A stretch of 64,000 nt of DNA from Azospirillum thiophilum (GCF_001305595.1 NZ_CP012402.1:1137001-1201000), one strand, 5' to 3'. Numbered from the stretch's first letter, positions 20,705 to 29,417 are shown. Notes: a model not told the origin generated them from the sequence alone. Numbers and translations are program-made.

Positions 20705-21391
20705 TCAGCCGGCCGCCTTGCCGGCCTCCCGCGGGAAGATCTCGCGGGCGGCGAGCACGAAGGCCCGCACCCGGTCGGCGACGACCTGGGGCAGGTTCTC
20801 CGGAAATTTGTGCCCGTAGATCCAGTGGCGCACGCCGATGTAGAAGATGCCGCCGTGCAGGCCCCAGATCAGTTCGTTCTCCGCCTCGGTCGGCTCGCGG
20901 TCGTCGTCGAGGCCCAACTCGATCCTGGCCTCGCCGATGATCGGACGCAGCAGACGCTCGCCCACCAGGGTCAGGTAGTTGTCGTTGATATAGCCGTCGG
21001 CGAGGGCGGAATGGATCAGGATGCGCACCCATTCCTTGGTCAGGATGGTGCGGGCGTAATCGCTGTAGACCCGGGTCAGGCGGGCCTCGAACGGCTCGCT
21101 GCGATCCTTGACCCAATGCTCCCATTCCGGCTTCCAGCGCCCGAGATAGACCTCGGTGTAGACCCGTTCGATCAGCGCCTTCTTGCTGGGGAAATAGTGG
21201 AACACCAGCGGGTGGCTGACGCCGATCTGCGTCGCCAGTTCCCGCATCTGTCCGCCCAACCCATGGTCGGAAAAGAACCGGATGGCGCCGTCGACGATCT
21301 GGCGCTCCCGCTCCTCGGTGGACAGGCGCTGACGCCGTCGTTGGACGCCAGGTCGGGGAGCGTCTGAGGGAGGCTTGGCGGAAGGAGGCAC
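20705..21391 (-). CDS. TetR-family transcriptional regulator
   Basis: A 228-residue repressor. The HTH lies at about residues 45-75 (MRELATQIGVSHPLVFHYFPSKKAL); the C-terminal ligand domain is not diagnostic. GTG start at 21391; a basic 25-residue tail precedes the DNA-binding domain. Placed between the molybdenum-hydroxylase operon and a divergent MFS gene, with operator-like sites in front of both, it probably represses both and perhaps itself (O3 lies upstream of its own start). Confidence 0.93.
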   Translation of the reverse strand: MPPSAKPPSDAPRPGVQRRRQRLSTEERERQIVDGAIRFFSDHGLGGQMRELATQIGVSHPLVFHYFPSKKALIERVYTEVYLGRWKPEWEHWVKDRSEPFEARLTRVYSDYARTILTKEWVRILIHSALADGYINDNYLTLVGERLLRPIIGEARIELGLDDDREPTEAENELIWGLHGGIFYIGVRHWIYGHKFPENLPQVVADRVRAFVLAAREIFPREAGKAAG

Positions 21392-21730
21392 TGTGGCCCG
21401 GTACGGCTGTGGCTGGGGGTTCCTGCTTAGGGGATGGAGCGGTTGGCGTCAAACCCTACCTCCGGCGCGGGGCCGACCGCCGCTGCGGCATGATTGGCAA
21501 CGCGCACCATCCGTAGACTGCACATCCCTGTTGACAGGGCCGCCGGGGCATCCCTACAATTTACCAAATGGTCAAAAGCGGATCTTTAATTATCCGCCCA
21601 TAACACGTCATCGTCAACCCGCCGACTGGGGGGAACCCCGCCGCGCGCTCCCGGCGATGGGACTGCCTCGTTGCGGGCCGGATGAGCTTCTGCCTGAAAA
21701 CAAAACCATTTCGACAGGGAGGTTTGCAGA
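21392..21730. other. tetR-MFS divergent promoter region
   Basis: 339 bp without a gene. It holds operator O3 (21560-21575) and a good ribosome site GGGAGG eight bases before the MFS ATG. No other clear motif was seen. Confidence 0.5.
21560..21575. promoter_or_regulatory. TetR-type operator O3
   Basis: TTTACCAAATGGTCAA between tetR and the MFS gene. It is identical to O1 except for the two central bases. The short AT stretch after it could be part of the promoter it controls. Confidence 0.7.
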
Positions 21731-23008
21731 ATGCATGCAAGCGCAAGCGGAAGCCCGCATCGCTGGAAAGTCCTGATCATGACGTTCCTGGCGTATCTGT
21801 ATGACAGCCTGGACTTGCAGATCCTGGCGATCTGCATGCCGGTCATCATCACGTCGTTGAACATTTCCCTGACCGACGCCGGCCTTCTGTCCTCGGCCAC
21901 CATGATCGGAACCGCGCTCGGCGGCATTCTGTTCGGCTGGATCGCCGAGAATTTCGGCCGCAAGAATGCGGCGGTGATTTCGCTGGTCGAGTTCGGCGTG
22001 TTCACCCTGGCGGTCTACTGGTGCAATTCCTGGGAAGAACTGATGGTCCTGCGCTTCCTGCAGGGCATCGGCATGGGCGGATTGTGGGGCCCCATCGTCG
22101 CCCTGATCGCCGACCATTGGGCACCCAGATACCGGGCGCGCGCCGCCGGCTTCATGCTCAGCACCTTCGCGCTGGGCGGCATCCTGGCCTCGGTCATGGG
22201 CCGCTTCCTGCTCTCCGAGGTCGGCTGGCGCATGCTGTTCGCCCTGACGGGCACCGCCATCCTCGTCGGCCTGCTGTTCTGGCTGGTGGTGCCGGCCGAC
22301 GAGAAGCACGTGGCCAAACAGGAGAAGCCCCGGATCAGCCTTTCCCAGCTTTTCCAACCCGGCATCGCGAAGCTGACCATCGGTGCCACCATCGCCGCCG
22401 CCTGCCAGATGGGCGGCTTCTGGGGCGTCAGCGCCTGGATCCCCACCTATCTGGTGAATGTCCGCGGCCTCAGCATCGAATATATGAGCGTCTTCAGCAT
22501 CGTCATCTTCGCCGGCGCGTTCGTCGGCTATTTCCTGTTCGCCGCGCTGGCCGACAGGATCGGCCGGCGCAATGCGCTGATGCTGGCTTTCCTGGCCGAC
22601 TCCATCATCGTGCCGCTCTATGTGCTCATCCCCGACGGCATCTTCCTGTTCTGGATCAGCCCGATCATGGGCCTCAGCTTCGGCGGCGTGTTCGGCCTGT
22701 TCGGTTCCTACTTCGCCGAGTTGTTCCCCCTGCACATCCGCGCGATGGGCAGCGGCTTCGCCTTCAACATCGGGCGCGGCATCGGCGCCGTCGTCACTCC
22801 CGTCACCATCGGGGCCATGGCCAAGAGCCATGGGCTGGGGTTCGGCATCGGGGCCTGCTCCGTGGTCTTCTTCACCGGCGTGATCGTCCTGTTCTTCATG
22901 CCCGAGACGCTGTCGGCCAAGTCTTCGCCCAATTCGTCGCCGCATCCGGTTCCGGGGGACAAGGCCGCGGCGCGCGGCGGAACGCAGGCCAGCGCGGCGG
23001 AGGCGTGA
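21731..23008 (+). CDS. MFS transporter, aromatic acid:H+ symporter / sugar-acid type
   Basis: Twelve-helix inner-membrane importer of 425 residues. It has the family loop GWIAENFGRKNA between helices 2 and 3, the R-rich RYRARAAGFM loop, and ALADRIGRRNALM after helix 8. The hydrophilic Pro/Ser tail is not conserved in such proteins. The ATG at 21731 is well spaced from GGGAGG. The likely cargo is the substrate of the molybdenum-hydroxylase operon, because both units share an operator; the AAHS-like sequence suggests an organic or aromatic acid, which is inference. Confidence 0.88.
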   Translation: MHASASGSPHRWKVLIMTFLAYLYDSLDLQILAICMPVIITSLNISLTDAGLLSSATMIGTALGGILFGWIAENFGRKNAAVISLVEFGVFTLAVYWCNSWEELMVLRFLQGIGMGGLWGPIVALIADHWAPRYRARAAGFMLSTFALGGILASVMGRFLLSEVGWRMLFALTGTAILVGLLFWLVVPADEKHVAKQEKPRISLSQLFQPGIAKLTIGATIAAACQMGGFWGVSAWIPTYLVNVRGLSIEYMSVFSIVIFAGAFVGYFLFAALADRIGRRNALMLAFLADSIIVPLYVLIPDGIFLFWISPIMGLSFGGVFGLFGSYFAELFPLHIRAMGSGFAFNIGRGIGAVVTPVTIGAMAKSHGLGFGIGACSVVFFTGVIVLFFMPETLSAKSSPNSSPHPVPGDKAAARGGTQASAAEA

Positions 23009-23046
23009 TTGCTACCCTGTATCCCCGCAGGCTTCACGCCATCTTG

Positions 23047-23094
23047 CCGTCCGTTGGCCCGCAGGGGATATCTCCCCTGCGGGCCAACGGACGG
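23047..23094. terminator. Perfect bidirectional stem-loop
   Basis: Arms 23047-23068 and 23073-23094 are perfect 22-base complements with a four-base loop. It lies between the convergent MFS gene and mipA-like gene, and so could end both transcripts. There is no long U-run on either side. Confidence 0.8.
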
Positions 23095-23102
23095 CCGAGG
23101 CA

Positions 23103-23921
23103 CTACCAGCGATAGCTTACGCCGAGAAGACCGGAAAACTGGTCCGGGCTGCCCTCGCGCTTGACCAGCGGGCTGTCGGCGGCATCGCCGAGCAGCCGCT
23201 GGTAACCGACCCGGCCCATGGCATGGATCGAGTCCGTGATGGTGTAGCCGATGCCGACGGCGATGCCCGCATCCTTGAAGCCGCCTTCGGCGTCGTATCT
23301 GGCGTATCGGCGGGCGGAGCGGGCGGCCTGGGCTGCGGTGATGCCGAAGCTGCTGCCCATGTAGTTGTCGTCGGCCCAGGTGACGTACGGGGTCACGCTG
23401 AACCGGGCCCGTCCGTCGAGCAGGCGGATCGCATACTCTGCCTCGGCCCTGGCCATGAGGCCGTCGCGATCGCCGCCCAGGTCGCGGGCGACCTCCAGGC
23501 CGAGATCGACGGGGCCGACCTCGTAACCGAGACGGGCGACCGCCACCGCACCGCCTTCGATGTCGCCGAGCCCTTTGAGGGCGTCGTTGTCGTCCTGGTC
23601 GCGCCCGAAGTCGTAGCGGACCCCGAGCTCCACCTTCAGAGAGTCCGTCATGACCGGGGATGCGTAGATCCCCGGTCCCCCCCTGGTGGTCACCCGGACC
23701 CGGTCCCGCCAGGACAGCTCCACGATCGGCACCGGCAGCACCTTGTAATCGTTGGAGCCCTCATAATCGGGCACATACAACGCGCCGCCGCCGAGCATGA
23801 ACGACCACTCCGCAGGAGGCCGGCCCTGGGCCGCCGCGCTCCCTGCCGCCATCTGGACGGCCACAGTCATGCAGAGGGCGATCGCCGGGAGCAGTCCACG
23901 ACCGGACACGATACTCGTCAT
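23103..23921 (-). CDS. MipA/OmpV family outer-membrane protein
   Basis: Outer-membrane beta-barrel of the MipA family (scaffold protein of peptidoglycan enzymes in E. coli, often induced by envelope stress). The 272-residue precursor has a signal peptide ending GSAAAQG and the family pattern GGGALYVPDYEGSNDYKVLPVP, repeated beta strands and the terminal SYRW with aromatic last residue. The ATG at 23921 was chosen because the signal peptide begins there. It is divergent from an OmpR/QseB-type pair. Confidence 0.92.
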   Translation of the reverse strand: MTSIVSGRGLLPAIALCMTVAVQMAAGSAAAQGRPPAEWSFMLGGGALYVPDYEGSNDYKVLPVPIVELSWRDRVRVTTRGGPGIYASPVMTDSLKVELGVRYDFGRDQDDNDALKGLGDIEGGAVAVARLGYEVGPVDLGLEVARDLGGDRDGLMARAEAEYAIRLLDGRARFSVTPYVTWADDNYMGSSFGITAAQAARSARRYARYDAEGGFKDAGIAVGIGYTITDSIHAMGRVGYQRLLGDAADSPLVKREGSPDQFSGLLGVSYRW

Positions 23922-23975
23922 ATTGATTATGCCTTGATGCTGGATCGGGTTCGGCGCGGACCTTGCCACCGCTGC

Positions 23976-24024
23976 CTGAACCGAACCTGAACGCGCCCAA
24001 GCCGGCCGTTCAGCTTCGCTTCAG
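23976..24024. promoter_or_regulatory. Paired direct-repeat boxes between mipA-like gene and response regulator
   Basis: CTGAAC at 23976 and 23987 form an 11-bp-period direct repeat. GTTCAG at 24008 and CTTCAG at 24019 form another with the same period in the opposite orientation. Two half-sites spaced by 11 bp is the binding pattern of OmpR/PhoB-type regulators. The arrangement suggests that the neighbouring regulator controls both genes. Confidence 0.7.
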
Positions 24025-24066
24025 GTTTCCGTGGGAGGTTGTCGCCCGACCAACCGGGAGTGAGGC

Positions 24067-24726
24067 ATGCGCATTCTGCTCGTCGAGGACGACCCGCTGA
24101 TCGGCGACGCCATCCGCGCCCGCCTGACCCGGGCCGGCATGACCGTCGACTGGCTCGAGAACGGCGCCAGCCTCGACGGGGTCACCGAGATGGACGCCTT
24201 CGATCTGATGGTCCTCGACCTCGGCCTGCCCGACCGGGATGGCCTCGAAATCCTGCGGGAGCAGCGGGAGGGCGGCCATGGCCTGCCGATCCTGATCCTG
24301 AGCGCGCGCTACGAGCTGGACAGCAGGGTGCGCGGCCTCGATCTCGGCGCGGACGACTATCTGGTCAAACCCTTCGCGATGGAGGAGCTGATGGCCCGTT
24401 GCCGCGCGCTCGCCCGGCGCCGCGGCGACCGCCGGTCGGAAGTCCTGCAGTACCGGGACCTGCGGATCGATCCCGCCGCCTTCGCGGTCCAGCGCGGCGG
24501 CGAAAACATCGCGCTGACGCCGAAAGCGTTCGCGCTGCTGCGGCTGTTCATCGAGAACCAGGGCCGCGTCCTCACCAGGCATGCGCTGGAGGAGCACCTC
24601 TATGGCTGGAGCGGCGAGGCCGAGAGCAACACGCTGGAGGTCTTCGTCTCGCAGATCCGCCGCAAACTCGGCCCCGACCTGATCCAGACGATCCGCGGGG
24701 TCGGCTACATGCTCCCGAAAGACTAG
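24067..24726 (+). CDS. OmpR/QseB-type response regulator
   Basis: A 219-residue regulator. The receiver has the acidic pocket VEDDP, phospho-acceptor Asp51 (VLDLGLPDRDG), and Lys in LVKPF; the C-terminal winged helix has LTPKAFALL and the recognition helix ESNTLEVFVSQIRRKLG. It is followed after one base by its kinase. It is divergent from mipA, and the boxes at 23976-24024 suggest that both are targets. Confidence 0.95.
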   Translation: MRILLVEDDPLIGDAIRARLTRAGMTVDWLENGASLDGVTEMDAFDLMVLDLGLPDRDGLEILREQREGGHGLPILILSARYELDSRVRGLDLGADDYLVKPFAMEELMARCRALARRRGDRRSEVLQYRDLRIDPAAFAVQRGGENIALTPKAFALLRLFIENQGRVLTRHALEEHLYGWSGEAESNTLEVFVSQIRRKLGPDLIQTIRGVGYMLPKD

Positions 24727-24727
24727 C

Positions 24728-26101
24728 ATGCCGTCGATCCGCAAGCGGCTGCAGCGCCGGCTGGCCTGGCTGATCGCCGCGGTCTGGGTGCCGGCATCGG
24801 TCCTGATCGTGGCCGCCGTCGCGCTGGAGTACAAGGAATCCTTCCACGCCCGCACCGCCCACACGGCGCAGCTGATGCTGGCCCTGGCCTCGACGCAGCC
24901 GGCGGCACCGGCGGTGTTCCCGGTCTTCAAGCAGCAGCACGATCCCGATTTCGACCTCGACGACTATCTGGTGGTGATCAGCCGGAACGGGCAATTGCTC
25001 TATGCGTCGGAGACGCTGCCGCCGCAGGAATTGCTGGCCGTGCCGATGGAGGGCAAGGCTCAAATCGGCAACGCGCTCCGGCTCCTCCACGGCTTCGAGG
25101 ACGAGCGCACCGGCACGCGGGTGGTGATCGGCGTCGATGTCTACGAACCGCTGATGTCGTCGCTCCAGGTGGCCGGGCTGGTCGCCGGCTATGTCCTGTG
25201 CGCGACGGTACTGGTCGCCCTCGCCCTGACCTTCGGCATCCGCTCCGGCCTGAAGCCGCTGGGTGCGTTCGCCACCCAGGTCCGCGACCGCAGCGAAGAG
25301 AATCTCGCACCGCTGGACGAGGCGGAAGCGCCGAGTGAGCTGCGGGGAGTGGCCCAGGCGCTGAACGGTCTGATGGCGCGGCTGCAGCTGGTGCTGGACC
25401 GCGAGCGCGACTTCGTCTCGAACGCGGCCCATGAGCTGCGCACCCCGCTGACCGCGATCCGCGCCCAGGTCGAGGCTCTCGACGGCGAGCTGCCCGAGCA
25501 CGTCCAGCCGCGGTTCGACAATATTCTGGAAGCGACGAACCGGTCGAGCCGGCTGATCGCGCAACTCCTCGACGTCACCCGCTCACAATCGCTCGATCTC
25601 ACGGGCGATCCGGGAAGCCGGATCGATCTGGTCGAGTTCGCACAGTCCGTCGTCGCCGGGCTGGTGCCGGCAGCCAACCGGCGCAAGGTGGAGATCACGC
25701 TGGACTCGCCACGCTCCGCCGCCGTCATGACCCGTCCGGATCTGCTGGCGATCGTGCTGCGCAACCTCGTCGAGAATGCGGTGAAATACGCCGCCTCGCC
25801 GGGACGTGTGGTCGTCACGGTCATTGGCGGCGAGCCGGGCATGACCGACCTGCTGGTGGAGGACGACGGTCCCGGCCTGTCGGTGGAGGCGTTCGAGCGT
25901 GCGTTCGAACGCTTCCAGCGGCTCGGGCGCTCCGGCGGCGACGGGGTCGGTCTCGGCCTCTCGATCGTCGCCGAGCTGTGCCTGCGCATGGGGGTGCCGG
26001 TTGACCGGCTGGAGCCCGGCACGCTCGGCGGGCTGCACGTCCGCCTGCGGCTTCCGGCCGCGCCGCCTCCGCCGGATCGACGGACCTCCCATTACGGCTG
26101 A
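24728..26101 (+). CDS. Sensor histidine kinase, QseC-like
   Basis: Inner-membrane kinase of 457 residues. Two membrane segments (about 13-33 and 148-170) flank a periplasmic sensor of about 110 residues. A HAMP-like linker leads to the phospho-acceptor His235 in AAHELRTPL, then N-box LVENAVKYA, G1 DDGPGL, and G2 GVGLGLSIV. Starts one base after the response-regulator stop, so it is probably translated in coupling. The signal is unknown. Confidence 0.95.
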   Translation: MPSIRKRLQRRLAWLIAAVWVPASVLIVAAVALEYKESFHARTAHTAQLMLALASTQPAAPAVFPVFKQQHDPDFDLDDYLVVISRNGQLLYASETLPPQELLAVPMEGKAQIGNALRLLHGFEDERTGTRVVIGVDVYEPLMSSLQVAGLVAGYVLCATVLVALALTFGIRSGLKPLGAFATQVRDRSEENLAPLDEAEAPSELRGVAQALNGLMARLQLVLDRERDFVSNAAHELRTPLTAIRAQVEALDGELPEHVQPRFDNILEATNRSSRLIAQLLDVTRSQSLDLTGDPGSRIDLVEFAQSVVAGLVPAANRRKVEITLDSPRSAAVMTRPDLLAIVLRNLVENAVKYAASPGRVVVTVIGGEPGMTDLLVEDDGPGLSVEAFERAFERFQRLGRSGGDGVGLGLSIVAELCLRMGVPVDRLEPGTLGGLHVRLRLPAAPPPPDRRTSHYG

Positions 26102-26206
26102 GGGCTCCGCCGACCTCGGTCGCATCGAGGAACATGAGGCAGGCGGGGCGACGGGATGCGGTCCGAACAGAGGTCCCTCCATCGGTTCCCGGGCCGATAT
26201 CCCTAA

Positions 26207-26256
26207 GCAGGTTTGCCCAGATCGGGCCACAGATGGCCCGGCCTGGGCAAACCTGC
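26207..26256. terminator. Stem-loop A between convergent genes
   Basis: Perfect 14-base arms GCAGGTTTGCCCAG (26207-26220) and its complement (26243-26256), with an inner GGGCCA/TGGCCC pair. It lies after the QseC-like kinase. Confidence 0.75.
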
Positions 26257-26271
26257 GGACTCTATGGTTTT

Positions 26272-26320
26272 GCAGGATTTCCGAGCCCTCCCATCTGTGG
26301 GCGGAGTTCGGAAATCCTGC
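26272..26320. terminator. Stem-loop B between convergent genes
   Basis: Perfect 13-base arms GCAGGATTTCCGA (26272-26284) and its complement (26308-26320), touching the stop codon of the NarL-type regulator on the minus strand. The left arm of A and right arm of B also form an outer pair (CCTAAGCAGG at 26202, CCTGCTTAGG at 26316). Confidence 0.75.
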
Positions 26321-26992
26321 TTAGGCGACATGGCGGACAAGCGATCCCGGCCGCCGGCTTGGCGACGATGAAAGGAACTCGATCGACATCCGCATCAACT
26401 CGGGCAAATTGTGGGCACCGAGCTTGACCTTGAGCTGCGAGCATGTGTTGACCACGGTCTTGTAGCTCACGCCCAGTTCATCGGCGATCTGCCCATAGGA
26501 TTTCCCGTCGGCAATCAAGGCCATCGTCTGGAGTTCGCGGGGCGTGACGGTCCCGATCATGTTCTCGCGGCTGCGCATGCCCAGCGTGGCGACCTGCATG
26601 GCGAGCTGATGGCTGAGGTAAGGCTGGCCGCGGCGCACGGCCTGGAACGCGGCGAGGAAATCCTCGGGAGCGGTGTCCTTCAGCAGATAGCCGTTGGCCC
26701 CCGCCTCCAACGCGCGGCTGACGATGACGGCGTCACCATGCATGCTGAACACGAGGATCGAGGTCCGGCTGTCGTGAACCCGGATGCGGCGGATCAGCGC
26801 GAAACCGCCGAGACCGTTTCCGTGCAGCGCCAGATCGATGACGACCATGTCGGGGCGGCACCGGCGGTAGGCACGGTAGCCGGCGACTGCATCACCAGCC
26901 TCATGGATATCCTGGACATGAGCGTCCTGCAGGACGCATCGACAGCCCTGCAGCACCATCGGGTGATCATCGATGAGCAAGACCCGCGTCAT
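26321..26992 (-). CDS. mxaX: NarL/LuxR-type response regulator, MxaX-like
   Basis: A 223-residue regulator that probably activates methanol oxidation genes. Receiver: IDDH near residue 7, phospho-acceptor Asp53 (VVIDLALHG), Lys in LLKDTAPEDF. The C-terminal LuxR HTH has VTPRELQTMALIADGKS and GVSYKTVVNTC. The ATG overlaps the kinase stop as ATGA. The name rests on position: in Paracoccus, as I recall, mxaX, mxaY and mxaZ lie upstream of and divergent to mxaF. Sequence identity to MxaX could not be checked. Confidence 0.8.
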   Translation of the reverse strand: MTRVLLIDDHPMVLQGCRCVLQDAHVQDIHEAGDAVAGYRAYRRCRPDMVVIDLALHGNGLGGFALIRRIRVHDSRTSILVFSMHGDAVIVSRALEAGANGYLLKDTAPEDFLAAFQAVRRGQPYLSHQLAMQVATLGMRSRENMIGTVTPRELQTMALIADGKSYGQIADELGVSYKTVVNTCSQLKVKLGAHNLPELMRMSIEFLSSSPSRRPGSLVRHVA

Positions 26993-28527
26993 AAGCCCGC
27001 TCCCCGGCTGCTTGCCGATGTGGTTGGCACGCACTCGTCCTCATCCAGCGGAACGGCGACGGCAAGACGGGTTCCACCGCCCGGAGAACCGGAGATCGAA
27101 AATGAGCCGCCCTGCGCGGTGACGCGCTCCCTCATGCCGGTCAATCCGAAGCCTGTCGCCGTTCCTTCCGCAATTCCCTGCCCGTCATCCTGGACGGAAA
27201 GCCGGATCCCGCGTGGTCCCCCGGCCGGATCGCCGCATTCCTCCACCTCGACCCGGATCCGCTGCGCCCGGGCATGGCGGACGGCGTTGGTCAGACCCTC
27301 CTGCGCACAGCGATAGAGGGTGAGATCGATGCTGTCGCCGTAGCTGTGGGCCAGCTTGCCGGTCGCGAACTCGAAGGCACATCCGGGCGCCAGCCGCTCG
27401 AACTCGGACAGGAGGCCGGCAATGGCGTCCGACAGGGGGACGTGCCCCAACGCCATCGGGCGCACGGTCTTGAGCAGGCGGCGATTGGTCGTCTCGATCC
27501 GTTCGCCGATCTCCCGCAACGTGCCGGCACGGTCACGCACCGCACCGCCGATGTCGGGGGGCAGCTGCTCCGCGAAGCGCGCGAGCGATGCCACATTCGC
27601 CTTCAGGCTGAAGAGGCAGGGACCGAACTCGTCGTGAAGCTCGATGGCGAGTTGCCGGCGCTCGTTGTCCTGCACCGCGACCAGGCGTCGGTTCAGACGC
27701 ACATTGTCCGCCTGCGCACCGGCAAGCGACGAGGCGAGCGCGTTGAAGCGGCCGATGATGTCCGCCAGCTCCCGAATTCTCGGCAGCGGCAGGCGGTAAT
27801 GGAAATGCCCCTGTTCCAGTTCACGAAAGCCGGCGGCGACGCGAAGTAGGGGATTGAGCAACTGCCCCAGCACGAGGTGCAGCACCCCGATGACGAGGAG
27901 ATTGACGACCAGCGCGACCAGTGCCAGGTCGGACATGTCGTCCCACACCTCGGTGATCTCGTCGGACGCTTCGCTGGCGATGGTCACCGCCCCGATCTTC
28001 CGGCCGTCCGAAAAGACAGGGACTTCGCGGCTTGGAACGTCGACTCCGACCAGCGCGGCGAACCAGTCCGGGGCGCGGCGCTCCCGCGGCACGGAATGGG
28101 CAGGCGCGGACCGGGAATGCCACACCGGCTCCCCCTGGGCGGTCGTCGTGACGATGCGGACATGCCTTTGGCCGCCCATTTGAAGCGGGAGATCCTGCAG
28201 CCTTGCGCGGCCCGGGGTTGTTCGCCCGAGGTCCTCGACAGCCGTGTGCACCAGCCGCTCGGCCAGTTCCATCGACGCGCCGATCTCGACCAGCGTCGCC
28301 CGCCGCGCGTTGTAGACGATGAGCAGCGACACCGCGACGCAGGCCAGCAGATTGATGAGGACGAAGGCCGACAGGATCTGGCCACGGATGGTGCGTTGGA
28401 ACCAGAGCAGGCGGATCAGCCTGGCCGCGGCCGATTCCCTGCGGTGCGGCACGGCAGTACCAGCGGTCCGCAAGGGGCGATAGGACGCGCCGGAACCATC
28501 CTTGACGCCGACATCAGCCATTCTCAT
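26989..28527 (-). CDS. mxaY: NarX-type sensor histidine kinase, MxaY-like
   Basis: HisKA_3-type kinase of 512 residues with two membrane segments (49-72 and 202-222) around a periplasmic domain of about 130 residues, HAMP-like linker (LNPLLRVAAGFRELEQG), phospho-acceptor His298 in QLAIELHDEFGPCL, and an ATPase domain with QEGLTNAVRHARA and GFGLTGMRERV. A second ATG two codons later is an equally possible start. Next to mxa genes it should sense methanol or a product; the true signal is unknown. Confidence 0.83.
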   Translation of the reverse strand: MRMADVGVKDGSGASYRPLRTAGTAVPHRRESAAARLIRLLWFQRTIRGQILSAFVLINLLACVAVSLLIVYNARRATLVEIGASMELAERLVHTAVEDLGRTTPGRARLQDLPLQMGGQRHVRIVTTTAQGEPVWHSRSAPAHSVPRERRAPDWFAALVGVDVPSREVPVFSDGRKIGAVTIASEASDEITEVWDDMSDLALVALVVNLLVIGVLHLVLGQLLNPLLRVAAGFRELEQGHFHYRLPLPRIRELADIIGRFNALASSLAGAQADNVRLNRRLVAVQDNERRQLAIELHDEFGPCLFSLKANVASLARFAEQLPPDIGGAVRDRAGTLREIGERIETTNRRLLKTVRPMALGHVPLSDAIAGLLSEFERLAPGCAFEFATGKLAHSYGDSIDLTLYRCAQEGLTNAVRHARAQRIRVEVEECGDPAGGPRGIRLSVQDDGQGIAEGTATGFGLTGMRERVTAQGGSFSISGSPGGGTRLAVAVPLDEDECVPTTSASSRGAGL

Positions 28528-28814
28528 CCAACCTTCCCAATGACGGGGCGCCCTCCGCCGGATTTCCGAATCGCCTTCTTGTCCGGCGGTTCAGGTGCAG
28601 TGCAGAAAGACCCAAGGGCATGGTGACGCCGCGCTGGCCGGGCAGCCGTCCCGGCATGGCCGAACTCCAGGGATCGCGAACTGTGAAGCCATCCGGAGTG
28701 TGAACGAGCGTCGGCGGAAGCCGCAAATGCTCTTTTGGCGAATTATCGGCATAGCTGATGATCGTATATGGGGAGGCAGAGCAACGACCGCCGCCGGCGT
28801 GGTGGAACGGGGGC
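28528..28814. other. Gap between mxaZ-like and mxaY-like genes
   Basis: 287 bp with no supported gene. It probably holds a promoter for the two-component genes, because the gap is much longer than others in this unit. Confidence 0.35.
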
Positions 28815-29417
28815 TCACCGGGGCGGCCTGGCCGCCTTCCCCCTGAGTGCCGCCAGCGCGTCGCGATGATCCAGGCCGGCGCTGCGAAGGTAGAAATAAT
28901 GCTGGCAATCCTCGCCGAACCGCCGCTTGGACCCGCGCCCTGCAACGCCCCCTGCAACGCCCCCTGCCCCGCCGGCACCGAGCGACAGGAACCCCTCGAT
29001 GAGGCTGTCGGTGCCTTCCGCCATGCCACGTCCGGCCAGCATCTCCTGAAGCTGCACGACACGGTTGGCGATCATGCGCGGCGTCTCGTCATAGGCATGG
29101 TCGGCCCGGACCAGGAGCGCGTGGAACGACGCGACGGATGGGGCGGACAAGGACAGGTCGGCATGTGCCGACCGGCTGGCCAGCCATTGCTCCGGCGGTG
29201 TGCGGTCATTCGCATCGAGCCAGCCCTTGTTCGCCATCGACGATGTGGGCAGCGCTTCCGCCGGCGCCCCCGTCTCTTCTACCCCGGTCTCCCCCGCCTT
29301 GCTGTCCTCCGCACCGGAGTTCCCGTCGGATTGAGCATCGCAGGCAACGGTTGCCGACAGAAGCACGGCCAGCACCACGCCGGATCGCACCCTTGCATCA
29401 AGGATCCTGCACGGCAC
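28815..29417 (-). CDS. Small exported protein divergent from mxaF, MxaZ-like by position
   Basis: A 200-residue protein with a signal peptide-like start ([16 protein letters not shown]), possibly a lipoprotein although the residue three before the Cys is atypical. The middle is acidic and low in complexity; the C-terminal part is helical with [21 protein letters not shown] and ends [28 protein letters not shown] Gly/Ala run ([11 protein letters not shown]) is encoded by a short slippage-type repeat. The GTG at 29417 has AAAGGAGA five bases upstream. I do not recognise a family; the position matches mxaZ of Paracoccus. Confidence 0.55.
   Translation of the reverse strand: MPCRILDARVRSGVVLAVLLSATVACDAQSDGNSGAEDSKAGETGVEETGAPAEALPTSSMANKGWLDANDRTPPEQWLASRSAHADLSLSAPSVASFHALLVRADHAYDETPRMIANRVVQLQEMLAGRGMAEGTDSLIEGFLSLGAGGAGGVAGGVAGRGSKRRFGEDCQHYFYLRSAGLDHRDALAALRGKAARPPR

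Noticed and set aside
20705..21391. RutR orthologue
   Set aside because: The operator is close to the RutR consensus, but the recognition helix and the neighbouring genes differ from the rut system.
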